A DNA stretch of 31,047 nucleotides. Source: an uncultured Prevotella sp. (lineage in GTDB: Bacteria > Bacteroidota > Bacteroidia > Bacteroidales > Bacteroidaceae). The stretch is taken from contig CABSIA010000017.1 in assembly GCA_902477645.1 (NCBI GenBank), positions 1-31,047 on the forward strand, read 5' to 3'. Numbering within the stretch: position 1 is the first letter of the stretch; each line of letters starts with the position of its first letter. This document shows, piece after piece, positions 23,806-31,047 of this stretch. The translations under genes and the position numbers were made by a program. The notes below the pieces were generated by a model that was not told the DNA's origin, did no database searches, and saw nothing but the letters and a program-made list of their open reading frames with translations.

Positions 23806-24249
23806 TTATATTTTAACCTTAAATATTGCTTTATGAATTTTGCCTGTTCCGATGCAGGGCTGATGTCCGTCTTGCGGAAAGAAAATGGCAAATTCACCAG
23901 GCTTGCAATTTACAAGAGTCTCAGCCTTTATACTTGGATATTTTGTAATATCCTTTACCTCGTTGTATTCCACTTCCGGAAGATCAGCCAAAGGCATATA
24001 GCCGTATGTCTCTGCTGCGTCAAGCGGAATCTGAATGTCAATCATCTTGCGGTGGGTCTCAAATACAGCCTCCTGCTCAGTTTTGCCCTCAGCAATTGCG
24101 ATGTTCACAAACAAATCGTCACCAACAATGGGATGCTTGCCAAGCTCAAGCGTTGCAAGGTCGTGCTGACTGATAAACTTAACCACTTCTGCGAAAAGCG
24201 GGTTTAGAGAAACATATTTCTCCATGTTTTCCATTGTATCTACTATCAT
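23806..24249 (-). CDS. YhcH/YjgK/YiaL family protein, 147 aa
   Basis: This single-domain cytoplasmic protein has a cupin-like double-stranded beta-helix fold in its family (DUF386). The family phrases are visible: FETHRKMIDIQIPL, YGYMPLADLPEVEYNE, and FAIFFPQDGHQPCIG, with His and acidic residues likely to bind a metal. Members (EbgC, YiaL, NanQ) are linked to sugar metabolism as anomerases or accessory subunits. The exact sugar here is unknown. The gene directly precedes glgB by 6 bases, which supports a sugar-linked role. Confidence 0.92.
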   Translation of the reverse strand: MIVDTMENMEKYVSLNPLFAEVVKFISQHDLATLELGKHPIVGDDLFVNIAIAEGKTEQEAVFETHRKMIDIQIPLDAAETYGYMPLADLPEVEYNEVKDITKYPSIKAETLVNCKPGEFAIFFPQDGHQPCIGTGKIHKAIFKVKI

Positions 24250-24298
24250 AGCAATAAAGTTTTGAATGTTGTAGTAATATTATTTTAAGATAGAAGTT

Positions 24299-25420
24299 CT
24301 AATCATTGTGCCGGCGCCCGTTCTGATAATACCCGGATGATGTTACTTTTCCGTTGCGGTCTTTCTCCACGAACTTTCCGTCACGTCTGTCGTTTACATA
24401 CATGCCCTCAAAGCGTTTGCCGTCTTTATCCTCCTCTATGGCCTTTCCGTTTCGGACACCATTTTTGTACACACCCTTGAAACGTGAGCCATCAGAATAG
24501 TGTATCACGACCTCTCCCTCAACTTTTCCGTTAAGGAACGAGCCTTCAAAAATGTCGCCTGTCTTTTTTGTCAGCTTGCCGTGTCCGCTCTGTTTGTCTT
24601 CTTTCCAGTTGCCAGTATAGACATCGCCATTGCTCCAGACGAAAGTGCCCTGTCCAGACTTGTCGCCCTCAAGGAAATGGCCTGTGTACTTATCGCCGTT
24701 GGCATATTTCAGAATACCGATTCCCGTGCGCTCACCCTGAACGTATTCGCCTTCGTAGACATCGCCATTCTGGAATTTGTATATGCCCTTTCCGTTCTGA
24801 ATGTCGTCAGCCCAGTCGCCAACGTATATGTCGCCATCTGCGTACTTGAACGTACCTTTTCCGGCACGCTGATTACTTGCCCACATTCCATCGTAAACAG
24901 TTCCGTCGCCCCAGTCAAAAATACCTTTACCCGACTTTTGGTCATCATCCCAACTGCCATCATAATAGGCACCGTTGGAATAAGTATAGCGTCCCTTACC
25001 CTGACGCTTGTCTTTTAGCCAACTGCCCTCGTATTTGTCACCATTGTAGTAGTACATTATACCGTGTCCCTGTTGAAAATCACGATACCAAAGCCCTACG
25101 TATTTGTTGTTGTTGTTGAAATAATAGGTTCCCTTACCGTGTTGCTGGTTCTGAAACCATTCGCCCTCATATTTCTCGCCGTCAGCAAAGGTATAGGTGC
25201 CAAAGCCATGGCGTTTGCCTTTTACAAACTCGCCCTCATAAATGTTCCCGTTATCAAATGTGATATTTCCTTTTCCATGAGGTTTACCTGAAGCCATCTC
25301 ACCTTTGTAGACTCCACGCACATTGTCCATCACAACGCTGCACGAGCCAAGTGTAATCTTCTGGGCAGACAAGCCAAATGGCATTAATAATATAAAAAGA
25401 GATAATATAGTTTTTTTCAT
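24299..25420 (-). CDS. Secreted MORN-repeat protein, 373 aa
   Basis: A signal peptide covers residues 1-19 (MKKTILSLFILLMPFGLSA). After a short lead, about 14 MORN repeats of 23 residues run to near residue 360, each of the form Y-x-G-x-W/F … G-x-G (for example YEGEFVKGKRHGFGTYTFAD and YDGSWDDDQKSGKGIFDWGD). The later ones drift (YKNGVRNGKAIEEDKDGKR). The repeats form an elongated beta structure. In other proteins MORN repeats mediate protein or membrane contact or stretch an adhesin, but function here is unknown. No catalytic domain is fused to it. It has its own promoter and lies upstream of the YhcH-like/glgB pair on the same strand, with a 49-base gap. Confidence 0.92.
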   Translation of the reverse strand: MKKTILSLFILLMPFGLSAQKITLGSCSVVMDNVRGVYKGEMASGKPHGKGNITFDNGNIYEGEFVKGKRHGFGTYTFADGEKYEGEWFQNQQHGKGTYYFNNNNKYVGLWYRDFQQGHGIMYYYNGDKYEGSWLKDKRQGKGRYTYSNGAYYDGSWDDDQKSGKGIFDWGDGTVYDGMWASNQRAGKGTFKYADGDIYVGDWADDIQNGKGIYKFQNGDVYEGEYVQGERTGIGILKYANGDKYTGHFLEGDKSGQGTFVWSNGDVYTGNWKEDKQSGHGKLTKKTGDIFEGSFLNGKVEGEVVIHYSDGSRFKGVYKNGVRNGKAIEEDKDGKRFEGMYVNDRRDGKFVEKDRNGKVTSSGYYQNGRRHND

Positions 25421-25447
25421 TAATTGCTAAATTGTTAAAATCAACTC

Positions 25448-25478
25448 CAAAAGTAGCAATTTTCATCCAAAGGGCAAA
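25448..25478 (-). promoter_or_regulatory. Promoter of the MORN-repeat gene
   Basis: On the minus strand, -33 TTTG at 25478-25475, 19-nt spacer, -7 TACTTTTG at 25455-25448, 27 bases before the start codon. Confidence 0.75.
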
Positions 25479-25518
25479 ATGTATTAGTATTTTTTTAGTA
25501 TTTTGGGCATTTTATTAT

Positions 25519-25526
25519 TACCTTTG
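25519..25526 (+). promoter_or_regulatory. -7 box for kdsB
   Basis: TACCTTTG matches the consensus exactly and lies 80 bases before the kdsB start. The nearest TTTG upstream (25502-25505) is only 13 bases away, so the -33 element is uncertain. The region holds divergent promoters for the MORN gene and kdsB. Confidence 0.5.
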
Positions 25527-25606
25527 CCCACGAAAGACAGAAAACTGCAGAGCCGCAACATGCAGCAGCCCTACAGAAAAACCAACCATATTAACAAAAA
25601 TAAAAA

Positions 25607-26356
25607 ATGAAATTTATTGGAATTATACCGGCACGATACGCCTCAACACGATTTCCGGGAAAGCCACTGGCTATACTTGGCGGAAAGCCTGTAATCCAGC
25701 ATGTGTACGAAAAAGCAGCTGCCGTTTTGGGCACAGCATACGTTGCCACTGACGATGAGAGAATTGAGGAAACGGTAAAATCGTTTGGCGGCAATGTGGT
25801 TATGACAAGAAACGACCACAAAAGCGGAACCGACAGAATAGCTGAGGCTATGGAGAAGATTGGAGGCGCCTGGGATGTTGTTGTGAACATACAAGGCGAC
25901 GAGCCTTTCATAGCCAAAAGCCAGATTGAGGAGATTTGCCATTGCTTCGACGATGCCGATACAGAGATTGCCACACTCGGCAAGCCCTTTGAGACTATGG
26001 AGGCCGTAATGAATCCCAACTCGCCAAAAATCATTACAGACCTGAAGGGGTATGCCATGTATTTCTCACGCTCGGTAATTCCTTTCGTCCGTGGCAAAGA
26101 AGCGCAGGAATGGCTTGAGAATTTTCCATACCTAAAACACCTTGGCATTTATGCTTACAAATGTGAGGTGCTCAGACAAATAACAAAGCTTCCGCAATCG
26201 CCGCTCGAGATTGCCGAGAGCCTTGAGCAACTACGCTGGCTGCAGAACGGCTATAAAATCAAAGTTGGCAAAACCGACATTGAGACCGTTGGGATTGACA
26301 CGCCAGAAGACCTCATGAAAGCAGAGATATTTCTATCGCAGCAACAGAACTTTTAG
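25607..26356 (+). CDS. kdsB: 3-deoxy-manno-octulosonate cytidylyltransferase (CMP-KDO synthetase), 249 aa
   Basis: It activates KDO with CTP to give CMP-KDO for lipid A/LPS core synthesis in the cytoplasm. The N-terminal nucleotide-binding motif is IPARYASTRFPGKPLA (7-22). QGDEP at 96-100 is the metal/substrate site. ETVGIDTPEDL near the C-terminus is typical of the family, and the length matches (E. coli 248 aa). The last 44 bases overlap the end of tilS on the opposite strand. Confidence 0.97.
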   Translation: MKFIGIIPARYASTRFPGKPLAILGGKPVIQHVYEKAAAVLGTAYVATDDERIEETVKSFGGNVVMTRNDHKSGTDRIAEAMEKIGGAWDVVVNIQGDEPFIAKSQIEEICHCFDDADTEIATLGKPFETMEAVMNPNSPKIITDLKGYAMYFSRSVIPFVRGKEAQEWLENFPYLKHLGIYAYKCEVLRQITKLPQSPLEIAESLEQLRWLQNGYKIKVGKTDIETVGIDTPEDLMKAEIFLSQQQNF

Positions 26357-27668
26357 ACAGACAGAAACGTCCGTCGGGCCTGCGGCCTACAACCCACACA
26401 ATGTTGCCGTCAGCATCAGTAACAACAAGCTGACGGCGCTTTAGCGGCAACGGTACTTTCAGGTCTGACAGAAAATCGTTTACAAGTTTTGTTCCCTTCA
26501 TTCCGTAGGGGACAAATCTGTCGCCGCTTACCACATTGCGCACAACAAGCGGAAACCTAACTTTTGACGCATCAAGACAAGCCTTTTCGCTTTGCCTGGA
26601 TATCGTATACCCGTCTGTTATAACAGTCTTTTCTATGCGTAGTTTAACGCTTTGCCCGAACACGTATGTCCCCACCTCTGGAATTTTCTTATTCAAACAG
26701 GAAATTTCGTCAAGAGGTTTTAACAAAAGTTTGTTACGGTTTATGACAAGCTCGTGAGATGCCGACAGCCATGTTTTCCCTGTTTCAAGATGCAAATTGG
26801 CTGAAATACCAATCACTTGCGAGGAGTTAAATCCGTAGTCTTTAAGAATATCCCACAGCAGGTATTCCGGAGAGGGGAAAGTTTCTAATGCAGGGATATC
26901 AATTTCTATAAACCCACCAAATTTTATTACTTTCTTCTTTATCTCACTAAGAGAATAACCGACAATAGCAGATGCCTCGCCAACCCAACGCGACATGTTC
27001 AGTATGTTTGACTTAACCGCAGGATTTACTTCTTCTAACAGCGGTATAACGTTAAGCCTCAGTTTGTTACGCTGCACATCGTCAACAAGGTTTGAGCTGT
27101 CGGTAACAAAATCTTGATTAAGCCCGCCAAGATACTCCATGATATCTTTCCGTCCGACACAAAGCAACGGACGGATAACATCTCCGTTCCTCGGCGACAT
27201 GCCTGTCAGTCCGCTCACACCTGTCCCCCGGATAATATTCAACAAAATTGTCTCAACATTGTCGTCCTGATGATGAGCCACGCAAATTGCGTCGGCACCG
27301 ATATCCGCACGCAACTGCTCAAAATACCGGTACCTCAAATCACGTGCGGCCATCTCGATGCTGACTTTGTGCAATGAGGCATACTCACGGGTATCGAAAT
27401 GAATGCGGTGAATACAAATGCCCATCCTCTCGCACAGCTTCACACAGAAAGCCTCATCACGGTCGGACTCACCGCCACGAAGATGAAAATTGCAATGTGC
27501 AGCCTCGACATTATATCCAAGACTGCACATAATTCTCAGCAAAGCAACACTGTCGGCTCCTCCCGACAATGCCACAATATATTTGCCGCAGGCAGAAAAC
27601 AACCCATGAGCAGAAATGAATGCAGCCACACGGTTGTGAACAATATTGACAATATCGCTATTCGACAT
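26313..27668 (-). CDS. tilS: tRNA(Ile)-lysidine synthetase, 451 aa
   Basis: It converts C34 of the CAT-anticodon tRNA-Ile to lysidine so that it reads AUA. The N-type ATP pyrophosphatase domain has the PP-loop SGGADS (35-40), followed by HCNFHLRGGESDRDE and HHQDDNVETILLNIIRGTGV. The C-terminal TilS domain is present (VPYGMKGTKLVNDFLSDLKV, then KRRQLVVTDADGNIVWVVGR), so length and order are normal. The gene overlaps the RlmI-like gene upstream by 11 bases, and kdsB at its 3' end by 44 bases. Confidence 0.96.
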   Translation of the reverse strand: MSNSDIVNIVHNRVAAFISAHGLFSACGKYIVALSGGADSVALLRIMCSLGYNVEAAHCNFHLRGGESDRDEAFCVKLCERMGICIHRIHFDTREYASLHKVSIEMAARDLRYRYFEQLRADIGADAICVAHHQDDNVETILLNIIRGTGVSGLTGMSPRNGDVIRPLLCVGRKDIMEYLGGLNQDFVTDSSNLVDDVQRNKLRLNVIPLLEEVNPAVKSNILNMSRWVGEASAIVGYSLSEIKKKVIKFGGFIEIDIPALETFPSPEYLLWDILKDYGFNSSQVIGISANLHLETGKTWLSASHELVINRNKLLLKPLDEISCLNKKIPEVGTYVFGQSVKLRIEKTVITDGYTISRQSEKACLDASKVRFPLVVRNVVSGDRFVPYGMKGTKLVNDFLSDLKVPLPLKRRQLVVTDADGNIVWVVGRRPDGRFCLSKSSVAAIEISLLS

Positions 27669-28839
27669 ACAATACCAGTCCCTTCAAATATTCACCCTCT
27701 GGATGATAAATGTTTATCGGATGGTCGGCAGGCTGATGCAGCTGATGCAAAATTCTAACTTTGCGTCCGGCCTGGGCAGCGGCAGTAAACACGGCATTAC
27801 GGAAATTGTCTTTCGTGACAACCTGCGAGCAGCTGAAAGTGAAAAGGATGCCACCGGGCTTAATTCTCTCAAAACCTTTTACATTAAGGCGGGTATAGCC
27901 TTTCAGCGCATTGCGCAAAGCAGCCCTGTGCTTGGCAAATGCAGGTGGGTCAAGAATTATGAGGTCATATTTTCCGTCGTTTGCATCAAGGAATTTGAAA
28001 GCATCGTCACAAAAAGCCTCATGACGCCTGTCTCCTGCGAAGTTTAGCTCAACATTGGAGTTTGTCAGCTCTATGGCCTTGGCGCTGCTGTCCACGGAGT
28101 GTACGAGCCGCGCACCGCCACGCATGGCATAAACAGAAAAACCGCCTGTATAGCAGAACATGTTCAACACACTTTTTCCTTTGGCATATTTCTCCAACAG
28201 ACTGCGGTTTTCTCTCTGGTCAACAAAGAAGCCCGTCTTTTGTCCTTTGAGCCAGTCAACATGAAACAGCAGACCGTTTTCTTTTGTTGTATTCTCGTCA
28301 CTGCCGCCATAGATAAATCCGTTCTGCTGGCCAAGCTCTGCCTTGTATGGCAGGGTTGTCTCGCTTTTGTAGTAAACATTCTCTACCCTATCTCCCATCA
28401 CCTTGACAAGAGCCTTGCAGACCTCATGCCGGTACTCGTGCATACCAACGCTATGTGCCTGCATTACAGCAGTTTTGCCATAGCAGTCAACGATTAGTCC
28501 TGGCAGGTTGTCACCTTCGCCATGAACAAGGCGATAAGTGTTGTTTTCTGGACTGCCGGCAATGCCAAGGTTTATTCTTACCTCAAGCGCCGATTGCAAA
28601 CGGCTTACCCAAAATTCCTCATTGATTTCTATATCTCTGAACGACAGCACACGTACGGCAATTGAGCCAATCTGGTAGTGGCCAACAGCGAGAAAAGTGC
28701 TGTCTGAGGACAAAACTCGTACAATCTCGCCTTCCGCAATGTTGTCATCACTTCTCAAAATCGCTCCCGAGAATATCCATGGATGAAAACGCCTCAGCGA
28801 GTCTTCTTTGCCTCTTTTTAAAAATATGGTTTTGTACAT
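27658..28839 (-). CDS. RlmI-like 23S rRNA (cytosine-5) methyltransferase, 393 aa
   Basis: An N-terminal PUA domain (HPWIFSGAI at 19-27) precedes an EEHEE-type linker domain and the SAM methyltransferase. FVDQREN is at 205-211, motif I VLNMFCYTGGFSVYA at 224-238, motif IV DPPAF at 297-301, and the catalytic-type Cys is in FSCSQVV (Cys337). Length and order match RlmI/YccW (396 aa), which methylates C1962 of E. coli 23S rRNA. Equivalent specificity here is inferred. It precedes and overlaps tilS by 11 bases, making a small RNA-modification operon. Confidence 0.92.
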   Translation of the reverse strand: MYKTIFLKRGKEDSLRRFHPWIFSGAILRSDDNIAEGEIVRVLSSDSTFLAVGHYQIGSIAVRVLSFRDIEINEEFWVSRLQSALEVRINLGIAGSPENNTYRLVHGEGDNLPGLIVDCYGKTAVMQAHSVGMHEYRHEVCKALVKVMGDRVENVYYKSETTLPYKAELGQQNGFIYGGSDENTTKENGLLFHVDWLKGQKTGFFVDQRENRSLLEKYAKGKSVLNMFCYTGGFSVYAMRGGARLVHSVDSSAKAIELTNSNVELNFAGDRRHEAFCDDAFKFLDANDGKYDLIILDPPAFAKHRAALRNALKGYTRLNVKGFERIKPGGILFTFSCSQVVTKDNFRNAVFTAAAQAGRKVRILHQLHQPADHPINIYHPEGEYLKGLVLYVE

Positions 28840-28939
28840 AAATATTTATTATCTGTTTATGTTCGCAAGTGGATAAAAATCAACATGCTTATTTTCAACA
28901 TTCTGTTTTTTTACGCTTTTGCCCTTTAAGGCACTGCTA

Positions 28940-29626
28940 TTATTCTACTTTTTTCTCAACGTCCCTCACCTCTTCCGGAACAATCTTCAGCTGATAATCG
29001 CCCGACTCCCTTAGCCGCATAATTTCCTCGTAAAGATTTATGCAACTCCAGGCATCTGTGGCGGCATACATTTTCTGTTTGTCCGTAAGCACGTCGACCT
29101 CCCAGTTTGTCAGTCGCTGCCTTTTGCTGATTTTCTGTCCGAACACATTGGCATATAACTTTTGCAGGCTACGGTCCTCTATGCCCACGCTGCCCACAAT
29201 ATCCTGCAAATCAAGGAACAAGCCCGGAACGAAATCACACCGCTTCTTGAGCATCAGGATATCATCGTGCCACGACAATCCGACCTTCAACACCGTCTTG
29301 TCCTCGAGCAGGCGTTTCAAAGCCGGCGTAATGCCTGTGTAGTTGAGTCTGAAAAGAAAACAAGTATCTCTGTTTGAAACCTGCAGCAGAGAGACCTTAA
29401 ACATTTCCCCGCGCTTAAACGAAGGGCGCGTTTCCGTGTCAACTCCTAAAATATCACTCGACAAAAGGTAGTTGACAGCCTTTTCCGTCTCGCCTTCTGA
29501 CAGAATAACGATTATTCTGCCAGGAAATTTGAGTTGCGGCAAAGCCGTTATCTCGCGCTTGTCGAACTTGTTATATATTATTCTTCTCATCAGTTTAATG
29601 TATGTTGGTGAATTCAGCAAATTCAT
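28940..29626 (-). CDS. RNase D-like 3'-5' exonuclease (DEDDy family), 228 aa
   Basis: The ExoI motif is GVDTETRPSF with Asp63 and Glu65. ExoII has Asp121/Asp122 in WHDDIL. ExoIII is YAATD (187-191), with the Tyr of the DEDDy class. There is no HRDC domain, so it is shorter than RNase D and resembles the single-domain WRN-exonuclease-like proteins of Bacteroidetes. Its substrate (RNA or DNA) is not known. The start may be the Met at residue 13 (about 29590), which would remove an odd lead. It precedes the RlmI-like gene by 100 bases and is divergent from ftsK. Confidence 0.92.
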   Translation of the reverse strand: MNLLNSPTYIKLMRRIIYNKFDKREITALPQLKFPGRIIVILSEGETEKAVNYLLSSDILGVDTETRPSFKRGEMFKVSLLQVSNRDTCFLFRLNYTGITPALKRLLEDKTVLKVGLSWHDDILMLKKRCDFVPGLFLDLQDIVGSVGIEDRSLQKLYANVFGQKISKRQRLTNWEVDVLTDKQKMYAATDAWSCINLYEEIMRLRESGDYQLKIVPEEVRDVEKKVE

Positions 29627-29688
29627 GTAACAATCTGCAAAATTAGAAAAAAGTTATCAAAATATGGCAGAATATGAGTTTTTTACGC

Positions 29689-29707
29689 TATTTTTGCAGT
29701 AATTTTG
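29689..29707 (+). promoter_or_regulatory. Two candidate -7 boxes for ftsK
   Basis: TATTTTTG (29689-29696) and TAATTTTG (29700-29707) both fit TAnnTTTG, with no strong -33 TTTG at the usual spacing. The region 29627-29731 also holds a minus-strand TAATTTTG (29638-29645) for the exonuclease gene. Confidence 0.45.
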
Positions 29708-29731
29708 CAGTAAAATTTTAAATAAGCATCA

Positions 29732-31047
29732 ATGGCAAAGAAAAAGAGCGAGAAAAAAAGCAAGAGTTTATCAGAGGCACTCGGACTTAAAAGCATATTA
29801 TCAAATGAGACGACCGACGCACTTTTCGGTCTGTTTTTAATAGCGATAGCCATTGTGGTGGCCATCGCTATGGGGTCATTTCTGGGAACAGGAGAGTCGG
29901 ATCAGAGCATATTGGAGAACCTCAGACCCGGAGAATGGATGAACGGGGAGCAGCAGTTCACAAACTATTGCGGCTCTTTAGGAGCGCTGACAGCGTACTA
30001 TCTGATGTCTGTAAACTTCGGAATACCGGCATTTCTGATTCCTATATTCATCATCATGACAGGTTTAAAACTGCTAAGGGCATATAATATCAACCTATGG
30101 AAATGGTTCTTCGGAATGGCTTTGGTAATGGTATGGTCTTCTGTGACATTTGCCAAATTCCTTACGCCAATCATGGGCAGCCTGATATTCAACCCCGGCG
30201 GCAACCATGGCCTCTATTGTGTACAGCAACTTGAAAACCTTATCGGTCCTCCAGGCCTTACGGCAATATTGCTGCTCGTGGCTCTGGCATTCCTAACATA
30301 CCTCACCAACGAGACCATCGAGGTAATACGCAAGGCTTTGAACCCCGTAAAATATTTATCGTCGAAAATCAAATTCGACATCACAAACAACATTCACGAC
30401 GACGAGAGCGACAACAGCACAACAGACGCAACTGCTGGCGATGATTTGGCATACGACGACTCACAAGACACTGACAACGAGAGCAAAGCCAATGTAGTTG
30501 ACCTTAGCGGCGATACAGATTTAAACACTGACAAAAAATCCACGGCTGACGGAAATTCCATCGAATTGACTGCCAACAACACGGAAGCAGACTCAGACGG
30601 ACAGTCTACTAATCCCGACCTCACTGTCACCGCGGCACCAGCCGTTGAGCGGGGAAAGGGTGGCGACATCAGCATTGAGGACATCCTGAAAACTCCCATA
30701 AACCCTCTTGAGCCTTTCACAAGGTATAAGAAACCAGGCCTTGACCTGTTGAAAAAATACGAGGACAACAGCCGCCCGGTTGTTGACATGGAGGAGATTA
30801 CAGCCAACAAGAACCGCATTGTCGAGGTTTTGGACAGCTTCGGTGTCAAGATAAGCCGCATCAGCGCCACCGTAGGCCCGACAATCACTCTTTACGAGAT
30901 AACACCTGCCGAAGGTGTGCGCATCAACAAGATACGCAATCTTGAGGACGACATAGCCCTCAACCTCGCCGCACTTGGCATCCGTATCATCGCTCCTATT
31001 CCCGGACGAGGCACTATCGGTATTGAGGTTCCAAACAAAAAGCCTCA
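29732..31047 (+). CDS. ftsK: DNA translocase FtsK, N-terminal part (cut by window end)
   Basis: FtsK pumps DNA at the division septum during chromosome segregation. The ATG at 29732 starts a lysine-rich lead (MAKKKSEKKSKSLSEALGLK). Four membrane helices follow at about 29-49, 85-112, 122-145 and 172-192. A polar acidic linker covers about 205-310. The FtsK alpha domain starts near 365 (RIVEVLDSFGVKISRISATV, then GPTITLYEITPAEGVRINKI) and reads to GTIGIEVPNKKP at the window edge. The Walker motor and gamma domain lie beyond the window. The 438 residues visible are about half of a usual FtsK. Divergent from the exonuclease gene. Confidence 0.96.
   Translation, partial: MAKKKSEKKSKSLSEALGLKSILSNETTDALFGLFLIAIAIVVAIAMGSFLGTGESDQSILENLRPGEWMNGEQQFTNYCGSLGALTAYYLMSVNFGIPAFLIPIFIIMTGLKLLRAYNINLWKWFFGMALVMVWSSVTFAKFLTPIMGSLIFNPGGNHGLYCVQQLENLIGPPGLTAILLLVALAFLTYLTNETIEVIRKALNPVKYLSSKIKFDITNNIHDDESDNSTTDATAGDDLAYDDSQDTDNESKANVVDLSGDTDLNTDKKSTADGNSIELTANNTEADSDGQSTNPDLTVTAAPAVERGKGGDISIEDILKTPINPLEPFTRYKKPGLDLLKKYEDNSRPVVDMEEITANKNRIVEVLDSFGVKISRISATVGPTITLYEITPAEGVRINKIRNLEDDIALNLAALGIRIIAPIPGRGTIGIEVPNKKP

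Overview
The window reads as a chromosomal segment of a Bacteroidales bacterium, most like Prevotella or a close relative. The evidence is a 290-aa primary sigma factor without region 1.1, repeated promoters of the Bacteroidetes form (TTTG, 19-21 nt, TAnnTTTG), an ECF sigma / anti-sigma / STN-domain outer-membrane protein set, secreted proteins with type-IX-like C-terminal tails, and a GH13_8-type glycogen branching enzyme. No rRNA, CRISPR array or recognisable transposase is present. Genus-level assignment is inference.

Region 1 (1-3.6 kb) looks like accessory DNA of an integrated or decaying mobile element. It holds a short SSB, a tight three-gene minus-strand operon (Api92/DUF1281-like protein, DUF6926-like protein, and a 58-aa small protein), a probable frameshifted small gene, three copies of an unexplained TTACTGGCGGAAAG repeat, and over 1 kb without a convincing gene.

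Region 2 (3.6-12.6 kb) is envelope and secretion biology: a secreted alpha/beta hydrolase; a two-gene unit of a flavodoxin/ferredoxin fusion (EFR1 type) and a secreted M6 metalloprotease, driven by an apparently leaderless promoter inside a duplicated block; then an overlapping pair of a 904-aa MG2-like exported protein and an AT-rich O-antigen-ligase-like membrane protein with TPRs.

Region 3 (12.6-16.8 kb) has tRNA-Thr(CGT), tRNA-Gly(CCC) followed 15 nt later by a small secreted protein gene, tRNA-Lys(CTT), rpoD, and an acidic-tailed protein of unknown function. Four promoters and three terminators can be read here. Several long palindromes of REP type lie between genes.

Region 4 (16.8-25.4 kb, all minus strand) holds the ECF sigma -> DUF4974 anti-sigma -> STN/beta-barrel receptor operon, a membrane protein of unknown role, glgB, a YhcH/YiaL-type protein, and a secreted protein made almost wholly of MORN repeats.

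Region 5 (25.4-31.0 kb) is housekeeping: kdsB (KDO activation for LPS) converges on and overlaps tilS, followed by an RlmI-like rRNA methyltransferase, an RNase D-like exonuclease, and the N-terminal half of ftsK cut by the window edge.

Nothing here is a proven new system. The items most worth a second look are the MG2/O-antigen-ligase pair, the acidic-tailed protein after rpoD, the REP-like palindrome families, and the leaderless promoter block.
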